A stretch of DNA of 64,000 nt from Bin87 sp965203195 (GCA_965203195.1 OZ241860.1:806001-870000), one strand, 5' to 3'. Positions 24,205 to 33,433 are shown, counted from the stretch's first letter. Translations and numbers: made by a program. Notes: generated from the sequence alone by a model not told the origin.

Positions 24205-25440
24205 CTAGCGACGGCGGCCGAGCAGCTGGGACAGGATGGACATTGCCGGGTGGGTGGCGGATACGGCGGCGGGCATTGTCTCGTAGCGTTCCAGCAGTTC
24301 CGATTCGGCGAACTGCTGCGGCCAGTCCAGGTTGACCTCAATCTCCCTCTCATCATTCATCCTGATGGCTCCCAGTTCCATCAGCCCAACTATATCCCGT
24401 ACCCACGCGCGACCGGGATACTTGAGATTGGCGTAATGTTGCGTAGTCAGAACCACTAGATTGAATGCGCTGACAACCGCGCCTGACTCTAGTAGCACTT
24501 CAATGATCTGTAGCTGCCGTTCCGCCAGAATCCGGCGGCGCGGGTTGCGGAGCTTGCTGAACAGCGACCGGGAGAATTGCCGGAACAGCTCGCGCCTGTG
24601 ATGATCAACGATGGTAGCGGCGACGGCGTTGCAGCGTTCCGTTATCGCGGGCAGCGCAAACCGGAGGAACGGCGTCAGGTCGTGTTCCGCTTGCCGGGAG
24701 GCGGCCAGCGCCGCCAGGTATTCGTCCCTATGCTCGTAGTAGTAGTTGGACAGACTGACCATCACCAGACCGCTGACGCCGGCCCGCCGCAGCATAAAGG
24801 CTTCTACCGCGCGGGTGGTGCGCCCGTTGCCGTCGCCGAAGGGATGCATAGCGCCGATATGGTAATGAACGGCCAGCGCCTGTATAATGCCGTCGTGCCG
24901 CCGCAGTTCCCCGCCGATGGCGTGGCCGAGACCGTCAAATGCGGAACGGCAGTCAGCGCCGCCTTCTACGCCGCGAAATCTTGGGGTTCCGAAAGTGACA
25001 TTCCAGCCGGCCGGCCGCAGCGCGCCCGGTTCGCAGTGGTCGTCATCACAGCCGGCCACGATGCGCCGGTGCGTTTCCAGTATTAACCCGGCTGTAACCG
25101 GGCGGTCGGCCGGCTGGGAACGCAGCCAGCGGTAGGTGGCATGGGCGGCGCGCAGCTGGCGCTGGGAGTGCGTCAAATCGGCGCGGGCGGCGGCTTCCGG
25201 CGCCAGGGCTTCGTCCTGCTCCCGCCGGGTGAATTCGGCGCCCTCAATCCGGGAAGTGCCGGCGGCTTCCAACCGCAGCTGCTCCTCGTGGATTTGTTCA
25301 ATCCACCGGTTCAGGTACGGCAGGCGATGGAGGACGCCGGCGGCGGTTTTGGCCGCCACCAGCAAATCCAAAATCGCCGCCGCGTTATAGCCGGCCCACT
25401 GCCGGGGGATCCGGTAGCGTATGATGCCTGCCGAGGTCAT
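24205..25440 (-). CDS. Fic family protein (probable class II AMPylator)
   Basis: A 411-residue Fic protein that would transfer AMP (or a related group) from a nucleotide to a target hydroxyl. The active-site loop HPFGDGNGRTTR (199-210) matches HPFx(D/E)GNGRxxR with catalytic His and metal-binding Asp intact. An inhibitory-helix motif [S/T]xxxE[G/N] is present near the N-terminus as TSRIEG (62-67), which defines autoinhibited class II proteins. The N-terminal Fic_N-like domain and a winged-helix-like C-terminus (RRRILAERQLQIIEVLLESGAVVSAFNL) complete the layout. No antitoxin gene is adjacent. It faces away from lysA. Confidence 0.9.
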   Translation of the reverse strand: MTSAGIIRYRIPRQWAGYNAAAILDLLVAAKTAAGVLHRLPYLNRWIEQIHEEQLRLEAAGTSRIEGAEFTRREQDEALAPEAAARADLTHSQRQLRAAHATYRWLRSQPADRPVTAGLILETHRRIVAGCDDDHCEPGALRPAGWNVTFGTPRFRGVEGGADCRSAFDGLGHAIGGELRRHDGIIQALAVHYHIGAMHPFGDGNGRTTRAVEAFMLRRAGVSGLVMVSLSNYYYEHRDEYLAALAASRQAEHDLTPFLRFALPAITERCNAVAATIVDHHRRELFRQFSRSLFSKLRNPRRRILAERQLQIIEVLLESGAVVSAFNLVVLTTQHYANLKYPGRAWVRDIVGLMELGAIRMNDEREIEVNLDWPQQFAESELLERYETMPAAVSATHPAMSILSQLLGRRR

Positions 25441-25605
25441 TACCCGTTCATTTCCGCGTCATTTCCGATTTTCACACGCAAATTATGGCGCATTGGGGCG
25501 GTTCATTTCCGGCTGATTTCGGATTCGTTTGGCGACGGCGGGCGGAGATGTCATCAAGATTGGCGCAAACCCGGAGCGCCATCCGGCGCGCCGGTATGAT
25601 AAATT

Positions 25606-27195
25606 ATGATGACCGCCATTTCAACCTCACCGGAGCGTTCTGTCATTATGCTGCTCTCCCGCCTGGCTCATGTCCTGCCCGATACCGCCGCCGCCAACGC
25701 CGCCGGCCATCTGTCCATTGGCGGTTGCGACGCCCTGGAGCTGGCGGAGCAGTACGGCACGCCGCTGTATGCGCTGGACGAGGCCACGCTGCGGGCGCGT
25801 TGCCGGCAGTTCGCCGGCGCTTTCGCGGCCCGCTACCCCAATTCGCAGGCGGTGTACGCCTCCAAGGCGTACATCAACCCGGCGCTGGCGCGGATTTTCG
25901 CCGCGGAAGGGCTGGGGCTGGATGTGGTATCCGGCGGGGAACTGGCCGTGGCCATCGCCGGCGGCGCGCCCCTGGACAAGGTGTATTTTCACGGGAACAA
26001 CAAGACGCCGGCGGAGCTGGCGGAGGCCGTGGCCGCCGGCATCGGGCGCATCGTGGTGGACAGCTTTCACGAGCTGGAGCTGCTGGATAACATCTGCGCC
26101 CGGGCGGGCCGGACGCAGGACATTCTGGTGCGGGTGTCGCCGGGCATTGACCCGCATACCCACGCCTATACCACTACGGGCATCATTGATTCCAAGTTCG
26201 GTTTTTCCATCCAGACCGGGGATGCGGAACGGGCGGTTTTGCAGGCCATCGCCGCGCCGCGCCTGAACCTGCGGGGGCTGCATTTTCACCTGGGTTCGCC
26301 CATTTTTGAGCTGGAACCCTACCAGGCGGCTACCGACCTGACGCTGCGGTTCGCCGCCGGGCTGCGGGAACAGGGGCTTGACTTGCAGGAATTCAGCCCC
26401 GGCGGCGGGTTCGCCATCGCCTATACGCGGGACGACCGGCCGCCGGCCGCCGCCGAATACGCCGCCGCCATTGTGGACACGCTGACGGCAACCTGCGCCG
26501 AGCTGGGAATGGAACTGCCCCGTCTGGTGGTGGAACCGGGGCGCGCCATCATCGGGCCGGCGGGCGTGGCGCTGTACCGCATTGGCGCCATCAAGGAAAT
26601 ACCGGGCGTCCGCACTTATGTGAGCGTGGACGGGGGTATGGGCGACAACATCCGGCCGGCGCTGTACCAGGCAGGCTACGAAGCGCTGTCGGCCAGCCGG
26701 CCGGGGGCGGAGCCGGACGCCACCGTTACCATTGCGGGCAAGTACTGCGAGTCGGGGGATGTGCTGGCCTCCGACATACTGCTGCCGGCGCCGGCGGCCG
26801 GCGATGTCATCGCCATACCCGCCGCCGGGGCCTACTGCCCGTCAATGGCCAGCAACTACAATCTCAACCCGCGCCCGCCCATTGTGCTGGTGAACGACGG
26901 GCAAAGCCGGCTGATACGGCGGCGGGAATCCTACGCCGACCTGATGCTGTGCGATCTTGTAGATCCCTTTACGGACTACGGGCGGACAGACGGCGACTTT
27001 TGGAGAAGCGAGATGTCAAAAATCAGCCCGGCGGCGTTGCAAGAAGTGCAGGACGCGCTGGAAAGATACCGGAACGAGGTCGATGATACGGACCTGAGGC
27101 CCAAAACGAAAGAGACGTACATCCATCACGCCGGCACCTTCGTCCGCTGGCTGGCGAATGATTTCACGCCGGGAGGCCAGCTCAAAGGCCGTTAG
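25606..27195 (+). CDS. lysA: Diaminopimelate decarboxylase with a C-terminal integrase-like tail
   Basis: PLP-dependent decarboxylation of meso-diaminopimelate to lysine. The PLP lysine is K87 in YASKAYINPALARIF; later motifs are HLGSPIFELEPY, EPGRAIIGPAG and the YCESGDVLASD cysteine segment from the second subunit's active site. The normal end is near RRRESYADLMLCD (about residue 450). After that, about 75 extra residues follow, of which SKISPAALQEVQDALERYRN and LRPKTKETYIHHAGTFVRWL resemble the N-terminal SAM-like domain of tyrosine recombinases. This tail has its own ATG with GGAG upstream (27012), so it may be read separately. Start: ATG 25606 lies just after a TATGAT box and could be leaderless; ATG 25648 is an alternative. 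Confidence 0.88.
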   Translation: MMTAISTSPERSVIMLLSRLAHVLPDTAAANAAGHLSIGGCDALELAEQYGTPLYALDEATLRARCRQFAGAFAARYPNSQAVYASKAYINPALARIFAAEGLGLDVVSGGELAVAIAGGAPLDKVYFHGNNKTPAELAEAVAAGIGRIVVDSFHELELLDNICARAGRTQDILVRVSPGIDPHTHAYTTTGIIDSKFGFSIQTGDAERAVLQAIAAPRLNLRGLHFHLGSPIFELEPYQAATDLTLRFAAGLREQGLDLQEFSPGGGFAIAYTRDDRPPAAAEYAAAIVDTLTATCAELGMELPRLVVEPGRAIIGPAGVALYRIGAIKEIPGVRTYVSVDGGMGDNIRPALYQAGYEALSASRPGAEPDATVTIAGKYCESGDVLASDILLPAPAAGDVIAIPAAGAYCPSMASNYNLNPRPPIVLVNDGQSRLIRRRESYADLMLCDLVDPFTDYGRTDGDFWRSEMSKISPAALQEVQDALERYRNEVDDTDLRPKTKETYIHHAGTFVRWLANDFTPGGQLKGR

Positions 27196-27418
27196 CGCCA
27201 AAACGGCCGGCCAGTATGCGGACAGCATTCGGCCCGGAACTCCCGACAGGGCAGTTGAATGCCGGGCTGCCGCCGGACCGCGCAACCCGGTTCTACCTGC
27301 TGACCGGCCCGCCCCCATCGGGGCGAATGCCTCTGGCGCGCGCCGCTCTGATATTTGATTGCGACCACGACCGCCACGCGTCGTTTCCGTCCCTACGCGT
27401 TCTGCCCTACGGAGGACT

Positions 27419-30400
27419 ATGGCTCTTACCGGACTGCTTTCCCTGATTGGCGCCCAGCCTTGGGTGCAGCGTCATTTTCGCGACCTCGCCAGCCCCCGGG
27501 CCCGGGCGTCGCTTACCGTTGATCCCGAGCGCCAGCCGCTGTACCTCGGCGCTCTGTGGCACCTCCGGCAGCGGCCTATGCTGGTGGTGACGCCCCGGCT
27601 GGAGGATGCGCGCCATCGTTACGACCAGCTGCTGACTTACCTGGGCGACGACGCGCCCGTTCACCTGCTGCCGGAACCGGAGGCGCTGCCCTTTGAGCGG
27701 CTGGCGGTGGATGCCCGCACCGGCAACCGGCGGCTGGCCGCCCTGGCGGCTCTGGGCGCCGCGGCGGCGGCCGGCGAAACCGTCCCTGGCAAAACCAGTT
27801 CCGGCGAACCCGCCGCCGGCGGGCCGCCGCCGCTGGTAATCGCCTCCGTATCCGCCGCCCTGCGCCTGACGCTGCCGCCGGCCCTGTGCTTGGGGCGGCA
27901 TCCGGCTTTGCCCGGCGGCGCGCGGCTGGTCAAAGGCGGCCGGATACCCGCCACGGACGCCTTGCTGGCCGCCTGGGTGCAGCTGGGCTACCGCCGGGAG
28001 CCGCAGGTGGAATCCCCCGGCAGTTTCAGTCTGCGCGGCGGCATCCTGGACATATTCCCGCCCGGCGCAGAACTGCCTTACCGCCTGGAGCTTTGGGACG
28101 ACGAAATTGACACCATCCGCCGCTTTGACCCCGAAACGCAGCGTTCCATTGCCCTTGCCGAGGTCAATGCCAATGGGGATGGGGATAAGGATGGCAACCC
28201 CGGCGCCGATGCGGTGAGCGTCATCGCGGCCCGCGAGCAGCTGCCGGAACTGGGCGACGCCGCCCGTTTTGACGAACTCCGCAGCCGGATTGACCTGTCA
28301 GCCTGCAACGCCGCCACGGTGGCCCGCTGCCAGGAGGAACTGGCGACGCTGCTCACTGCCCCCAACCCCGAAACCCTGGCTTTCTACAACGGCCTGCTCA
28401 ACGCCCACACCCTGGCCGACTATCTGTCGCCGGCTGCCGTGGTGGTTTTGGACCGGCCGTCCCGTCTGGCCGCCGAAGCCGAGGAACAGGAGGCCCGGTA
28501 CGAACAGCAGCGGGCCAGCCGGCAGCAGCGTGGCGACCTGCCCTACGGCTTCCCGTCGCCGTCAACCGACTGGGCTACCCTGCGGCGGGGGATGGACAGC
28601 GCCGGCGTGGCCACGGTGAGCCTGGAGCGCTGGGGCAACGAGGACGACGCCCGCCGGCTGGCATTGCCCCTGTCCGACTTGTCCCCGTCCGACTTGTCCC
28701 GCTCCGATGGGAAGTTGGGGCTGGACCGGTTCACCGGCGAGGCGGCGGATCTGGTGGCCGAAGGCGGCGCGGTGGTGGCCGTCAGCCAGCACGCCGCCCG
28801 GCTCAGCGAACTGCTGGAGCAGGCCGGGGTGAAGGCGCATCTGGTGGACAGCCTGCCCGCGCGTCCCCGCGCCCGGCGGGTTTATCTGCTCAACGGCGCC
28901 CTGCGCAAGGGCTGGCGGAAAGAGGGCGACGGGAAAAGCCCGGCCGTGGCGGTGTACAGCGACGCCGAGCTTTTCGGCGCCGTCAAGCAGCGCAGCTACC
29001 GTCCGGCCAAGACCCGGCGGGATTTGGGCGCAGCCGTGTCCCTGGACGACCTGGCGCCAGGCGCTTATGTGGTTCATATTGACCACGGCGTGGCCAAGTT
29101 CGCCGGCGTTACCAAGCTGGAAACGGCGGGCGATGAGAAAGAGTACCTGGTGCTGGAATACGCCGGCGACGACCGTCTTTATGTGCCTACGGAACAGCTG
29201 GACCGGCTGGGGCTTTATGTGGCCGCCACGGACAAGCCGCCCTCGCTGACCCGTCTGGGGGGCAGCGAGTGGCAGCGCATCAAGGAGCGGGCCCAGGGGG
29301 CGGCGCGGGAAATCGCCGAGGAACTGCTGCGTCTTTACGCCGCCCGGGAAACGGCGGCCGGCTACCGCTTCGGCCCCGACGCCGCCTGGCAGCGGGATCT
29401 GGAGGATTCGTTCCCCTACCTGGAAACGCCCGATCAGATACGCGCCATCAATGAAGTCAAAAACGATATGGAAATCGCCAAGCCGATGGATCGCCTCATC
29501 TGCGGCGATGTGGGCTACGGCAAGACCGAGGTGGCCCTGCGCGCCGCTTTCAAAGCGGTCAACGAAGGGATGCAGGTGGCGGTGCTGGTGCCGACCACGG
29601 TACTGGCGCAGCAGCATTACGACACCTTCCGGGAACGGCTGGCGCCTTATCCCGTCAAGGTGGAGGTTTTAAGCCGCTTTCGCAGCCCCGGCGAGCAGGC
29701 CGCAGTGGTCGCCGCCGCCAAATCGGGCCGGGCGGACATTGTCATCGGCACCCACCGCATTCTGCAAAAGGATGTGAGTTTCCACAACCTGGGGCTGGTC
29801 ATCGTTGACGAGGAACACCGTTTCGGCGTGGGGCACAAGGAACGCCTCAAGCAGCTGCGCGCCGAGGTGGATGTGCTGACCTTGAGCGCCACGCCCATTC
29901 CCCGCACGCTGCACATGGCGCTGGCCGGCATCCGTGATATGAGCGTCATCACTACGCCGCCCGAAGCGCGGCTGCCGGTGAAAACCTTCATCTCCGAGGA
30001 CAGGGGCGAGCCGGTGCGCGAAGCCATCCTCCGGGAACTGGAACGGGACGGGCAGGCGTTTTTTCTGCACAACCGCGTCCGCACCATTCACGAAACGGCG
30101 GACGAACTGGCCCGGCTGGTTCCCGAAGCCCGCTTTCTGGTGGGACACGGGCAGATGCCCGAAGCGGAGCTGGAGGATGTGATGGTGGCTTTCGCCAACC
30201 GGGAAGCGGATGTGCTGGTCTGCACCACCATCATTGAAGCCGGCCTGGATATGCCCAATGTGAATACCATCATCATTGACCGCGCCGACCGCTTCGGGCT
30301 GGCGCAGCTGTACCAACTGCGGGGCCGGGTGGGCCGGGGCGACCACCGCGCCTATGCCTACCTGCTGATTCCCACCGACCGGGAAATTACGGACGCCGCC

Positions 30401-31306
30401 GGGCAGCGCATCCACGCCATTCTGGAGGCCAACGAGCTGGGCGCCGGCTTCCGCATCGCAATGCGCGATCTGGAAATCCGGGGCGCCGGCAACCTGCTGG
30501 GGGCAGACCAGAGCGGGCAGATCCAGGCGGTTGGCCTCAACCTGTACTCGGAGCTGTTGAGCGAGGCGGTGGCCGATTTGAGCCGGCAGGCTGCCGGCGA
30601 CGGCGTCAATCTGAACGGCAACGGCAACGGCAAGGGCGGCGCGCCGGAACCGGAACTGACGCCGCCGCGCATTGACCTGCCGCTGCCGGCCGGCATCCCG
30701 CCGGATTACATTGCCCATTTGCCGGCGCGCCTGGCTTTTTACCAGCGGCTTTCGCGCCTCACCGACCGCGCCCACATCGCCGCCGTCAAGGCCGACCTGG
30801 AGGATCGCTTCGGCCCCCTGCCGGAGCCGGCCGAAAATCTGCTGGCGATAACCGACCTGCGCTGTCTGGGCGCGGCCGCCGGCGCGGAGTCCATTGCCGG
30901 CGGCCGGGACGGCATCATCACCGTGGTGTTCCGCAGCCCCGTGGGCGACGCCCGGCAGGCGTTGCAGAACCGGATGGGGCCGGGCGTGAAAGTCGGGCGG
31001 CGGGATCTGGAAATCCGCGCGGTGGGCGACGCCGATTTCGGAGTGGCGCGGCTGGGGCGGGCGCTGCGCCGGGTCGCCGCCTTCGTTGCGGAGATGCAGG
31101 AGGCGATGGCAGCGGGAGGGGCGCCGGCCAAGGCGGCGCCCCCGACAGCGGTTGCGCCGGGAAAGGCAACGGCGCCGGCTTCATCCTCCGTCAATGGCAG
31201 CATTGGCAACAGCAGCAACGGCAGCGGCGCTACGGCCGCTCGTTCCCGTTCCCGTCCGCGTCACCGGCGGCGGCGTCAGGCGCAAGGGGTTGGCGGCGGG
31301 CGCTGA
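27419..31306 (+). CDS. mfd: Transcription-repair coupling factor Mfd
   Basis: ATP-dependent translocase that displaces stalled RNA polymerase and recruits UvrA to damage. At 1295 residues it is slightly longer than usual. The order is a UvrB-like N-terminal module (LVVTPRLEDARHRYDQLLTYLG, RGGILDIFPPGAELPYRLELWDDEIDTIRRFD), the RNA-polymerase-interacting domain (PGAYVVHIDHGVAKFAGV, EYLVLEYAGDDRLYVPTEQL), then the RecG-like motor with Walker A GDVGYGKTE (about 695), DEEH (about 796), and the TRCF domain. A Gly/Asn/Lys-rich insert and a low-complexity C-terminal tail are additions. GGAGGAC lies just before ATG 27419, which is chosen over the frame from 27359. The 3' end overlaps the convergent DUF4349 gene by 77 bases. 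Confidence 0.95.
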   Translation: MALTGLLSLIGAQPWVQRHFRDLASPRARASLTVDPERQPLYLGALWHLRQRPMLVVTPRLEDARHRYDQLLTYLGDDAPVHLLPEPEALPFERLAVDARTGNRRLAALAALGAAAAAGETVPGKTSSGEPAAGGPPPLVIASVSAALRLTLPPALCLGRHPALPGGARLVKGGRIPATDALLAAWVQLGYRREPQVESPGSFSLRGGILDIFPPGAELPYRLELWDDEIDTIRRFDPETQRSIALAEVNANGDGDKDGNPGADAVSVIAAREQLPELGDAARFDELRSRIDLSACNAATVARCQEELATLLTAPNPETLAFYNGLLNAHTLADYLSPAAVVVLDRPSRLAAEAEEQEARYEQQRASRQQRGDLPYGFPSPSTDWATLRRGMDSAGVATVSLERWGNEDDARRLALPLSDLSPSDLSRSDGKLGLDRFTGEAADLVAEGGAVVAVSQHAARLSELLEQAGVKAHLVDSLPARPRARRVYLLNGALRKGWRKEGDGKSPAVAVYSDAELFGAVKQRSYRPAKTRRDLGAAVSLDDLAPGAYVVHIDHGVAKFAGVTKLETAGDEKEYLVLEYAGDDRLYVPTEQLDRLGLYVAATDKPPSLTRLGGSEWQRIKERAQGAAREIAEELLRLYAARETAAGYRFGPDAAWQRDLEDSFPYLETPDQIRAINEVKNDMEIAKPMDRLICGDVGYGKTEVALRAAFKAVNEGMQVAVLVPTTVLAQQHYDTFRERLAPYPVKVEVLSRFRSPGEQAAVVAAAKSGRADIVIGTHRILQKDVSFHNLGLVIVDEEHRFGVGHKERLKQLRAEVDVLTLSATPIPRTLHMALAGIRDMSVITTPPEARLPVKTFISEDRGEPVREAILRELERDGQAFFLHNRVRTIHETADELARLVPEARFLVGHGQMPEAELEDVMVAFANREADVLVCTTIIEAGLDMPNVNTIIIDRADRFGLAQLYQLRGRVGRGDHRAYAYLLIPTDREITDAAGQRIHAILEANELGAGFRIAMRDLEIRGAGNLLGADQSGQIQAVGLNLYSELLSEAVADLSRQAAGDGVNLNGNGNGKGGAPEPELTPPRIDLPLPAGIPPDYIAHLPARLAFYQRLSRLTDRAHIAAVKADLEDRFGPLPEPAENLLAITDLRCLGAAAGAESIAGGRDGIITVVFRSPVGDARQALQNRMGPGVKVGRRDLEIRAVGDADFGVARLGRALRRVAAFVAEMQEAMAAGGAPAKAAPPTAVAPGKATAPASSSVNGSIGNSSNGSGATAARSRSRPRHRRRRQAQGVGGGR

Positions 31307-33056
31307 TGCCGCCGGCCCCGGCGCCGGCATCCGTACCGGAACGGCCGGCAGTTCGCCGGCCGGCAGCCCGGCGGCGCAACAGCAGGGCGACCACAGCGGC
31401 GGCGGCAATCCCGACGATGACGATGGCGGCCCCGCCGATGGTCAGGCCCAGTTCCAGGTCGTTCAGGCCCGTGCCGCCGGTGTACACGGACAGACGCAGG
31501 CGGGCGTTGGGGACGGCGTCGTCCGGGTTCTGCCCGGCGGCCTGGTATTCCCAATTTTCGGTATGGCCCAGGGTGGCGCCGTAGTCCATTACCGCCCGCA
31601 GGTCGGCGGCCTTGACCACCATTTCCAGGTTGACGATGTCGCTATCCTCTTGCCGCACTTCCGCCCAGGTTTCCACATAGCCGCCCCGGGCTTCGGCATA
31701 GGCGCGGATTTGCCCGGCCACGGCGATGGCATCCACCGCCGACAGGGACAGCGCCGCCGCCGAGTCGACGTTGGAATGGATGGCAAGTGAAAGCCGGGCG
31801 TTGGGCACGTCGCTGTCCGGTGAAGGGCCTACGGAGTCCAGCCGGCGGTCGACGATTTCGCCCAGGGTGGCGGCGTAGTCCATCAGGGCGGCCAGGTCGG
31901 TTGACTTGACGAAGGCGGTCAGTTCCACGGCGTCGCCCTGGCCCTGGCGATATTCCCGCTTCTGGCCGATGTAGCCGTTCCGGGCGCTCACGCGGGCGAT
32001 GATGGCGTCGCCGGCGGCCGGCGGGTCGCCCACGGCCAGGGTCATTTGGCCGGTGGGCGGGTCGGAGGCGAAACGGGGCGGCAGGTGCAAGTTGACGCGG
32101 ATCAGCGAGGCGGCGACCCGGTTTTGCAGGTCGCGCTGGGTGGCGGCCACCTGCTCAATGTCGGCGCGGACTTCCGATATGCGCTTTTCAATGTCCACGA
32201 TGTCCTCAACGGTGGCGGCGTTTTCCAGCAGCGCAATCAGGCGTTCCTCCTGGGCGCGCCAGGCGGTCATCCGGGCTTCGTTGTCAATCAGCCGGTCGGT
32301 GACGTCGGCGGAGGAAATGCCTTCGTCCGTTACTACGCCGAGGGCGCGGAGGGCTTCCATGGCGTTGTTGAACCTTTCGGCGGGCACGCGGATGTGGATG
32401 GCGGCGCTGCGGTAGCCGCCTTCGCCCAGGATGTCGGCGGATTCCACCCAGCCGCCGCGCTGGGCCGCCAGCGCTTCCACCTGCCGGGCCAGGGGGTCAA
32501 TGGCGTCCACTTGCAGGCTGATCCAGGCTTCTACGATGAGCTGGCGGCCGGTTTGAGGGTTGGTTTGCGCCGACAGGGATGATGATGATGCGCTGTCGGA
32601 CGCTCCGTCGTCCGTGGCGGCGCCCCGGCGTGGCGCTGTCGACGACGGTTGGCCCGCTTCGCTCGCGGCTCGGGCGGTTTCCACGACTATTTCCGGGGCC
32701 GGAGTGGGCAGCGCCGCAGCGGCGCCGTCCTGGCCGACGCCGCCTTGCGGGCCGGCCGGCCCGGCCGGGCCGGCGCCCCCTTGCGGCCCGGCCGGGCCGG
32801 CCGCCCCTGCCGGCCCCAGCTCAATCCTACCACCCCCGGACGCCCCGAGCTGTTGCGCCAACAGTTCGGGCGAGATGTCCGACGCAGTATCTGACTGGCC
32901 GACGCCGGGAGCCGGCGCGGCCGCGCTCTCCGCGTACTCGGCGGAACCGCCGCAGCTCAATGCCACCGCCATCAGTCCAAAAATCAGTCCGAAAATCAGC
33001 GCGATGCCCGGCAGAGTGCGCGGCCAGCGCAAGGGGTTTTGGGCCGGAATGACCAT
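31230..33056 (-). CDS. DUF4349 lipoprotein with collagen-like tract and C-terminal membrane helix
   Basis: A 608-residue secreted, membrane-attached protein of unknown function. The N-terminus is a signal sequence ending in VALSC, a lipobox with cysteine C35. Residues 81-113 form eleven consecutive Gly-X-Y triplets, a short collagen-like segment. A DUF4349 domain follows (RQLIVEAWISLQVDAIDPLA, coiled-coil DIVDIEKRISEVRADIEQVAATQRDL), then two further repeats of its beta-strand unit. A C-terminal helix (IGGAAIVIVGIAAAAVVALLL) precedes an Arg-rich end. ATG 33056 is chosen as the signal peptide starts there; the longer frame runs through tRNA-Pro. The gene overlaps the end of mfd. Confidence 0.8.
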   Translation of the reverse strand: MVIPAQNPLRWPRTLPGIALIFGLIFGLMAVALSCGGSAEYAESAAAPAPGVGQSDTASDISPELLAQQLGASGGGRIELGPAGAAGPAGPQGGAGPAGPAGPQGGVGQDGAAAALPTPAPEIVVETARAASEAGQPSSTAPRRGAATDDGASDSASSSSLSAQTNPQTGRQLIVEAWISLQVDAIDPLARQVEALAAQRGGWVESADILGEGGYRSAAIHIRVPAERFNNAMEALRALGVVTDEGISSADVTDRLIDNEARMTAWRAQEERLIALLENAATVEDIVDIEKRISEVRADIEQVAATQRDLQNRVAASLIRVNLHLPPRFASDPPTGQMTLAVGDPPAAGDAIIARVSARNGYIGQKREYRQGQGDAVELTAFVKSTDLAALMDYAATLGEIVDRRLDSVGPSPDSDVPNARLSLAIHSNVDSAAALSLSAVDAIAVAGQIRAYAEARGGYVETWAEVRQEDSDIVNLEMVVKAADLRAVMDYGATLGHTENWEYQAAGQNPDDAVPNARLRLSVYTGGTGLNDLELGLTIGGAAIVIVGIAAAAVVALLLRRRAAGRRTAGRSGTDAGAGAGGISARRQPLAPDAAAGDADGNGNERP

Positions 33057-33115
33057 ATCGCCGCTCCTGTCTTGGGGGGAATTGTGATTTCTTACGGATT
33101 TGGGCCGGAAATGGA

Positions 33116-33146
33116 TTGTCAAACCCGCCCCACGCTGTGCTATAAT
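33116..33146 (+). promoter_or_regulatory. Promoter of tRNA-Pro
   Basis: TTGTCA (33116-33121), a 19-base spacer and a perfect extended -10 TGTGCTATAAT (TATAAT at 33141-33146). The mature tRNA starts 12 bases after the -10. Confidence 0.65.
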
Positions 33147-33157
33147 AGCCGCATAGT

Positions 33158-33233
33158 CGGGGTGTAGCGCAGTGGCTAGCGCGCCACGTTCGGGACGTGG
33201 AGGTCGGTGGTTCGAATCCACTCACCCCGACCA
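33158..33233 (+). tRNA. tRNA-Pro (anticodon CGG), CCA encoded
   Basis: Starts CGGGGTG and ends CACCCCG-A-CCA. The anticodon stem CCACG/CGTGG closes the loop TTCGGGA, giving anticodon CGG (reads CCG). The T-loop TTCGAAT is consensus. The D-arm is GCGC/GCGC. A promoter lies immediately upstream and a hairpin terminator 35 bases downstream, so it is a single-gene unit. Confidence 0.96.
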
Positions 33234-33268
33234 TCGGTTTTCAGACGGGCTCGTCGTCCGGGTTTCAA

Positions 33269-33289
33269 CCCGCAGCGGCGGGCTTTTTT
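33269..33289 (+). terminator. Rho-independent terminator of tRNA-Pro
   Basis: Stem CCCGC/GCGGG around the loop AGCG, followed by C and six Ts (33284-33289). It lies 36 bases after the tRNA 3' end. Confidence 0.75.
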
Positions 33290-33433
33290 GATGGCGTCGT
33301 CCAGCGTCAACCCGGCGTCAAGCGGACGGGCGGGGCGGCGGCCGGCCCGTTAGCGGCGGCCTTTATCCTGCTATAATGGCGGGCATAAAACCTGCTCCTG
33401 TTGACCTGCTCCTGTTGAGTTGAGGGGGATGAT

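Noticed and set aside
26956..27195. A tyrosine recombinase or integrated element next to lysA
   Set aside because: Only an N-terminal-like fragment is present. No catalytic Arg-His-Arg-Tyr domain or attachment-site duplication was found.
33158..33233. tRNA-Pro as an integration site
   Set aside because: No duplicated 3' tRNA end or integrase gene is seen within the flanking sequence.
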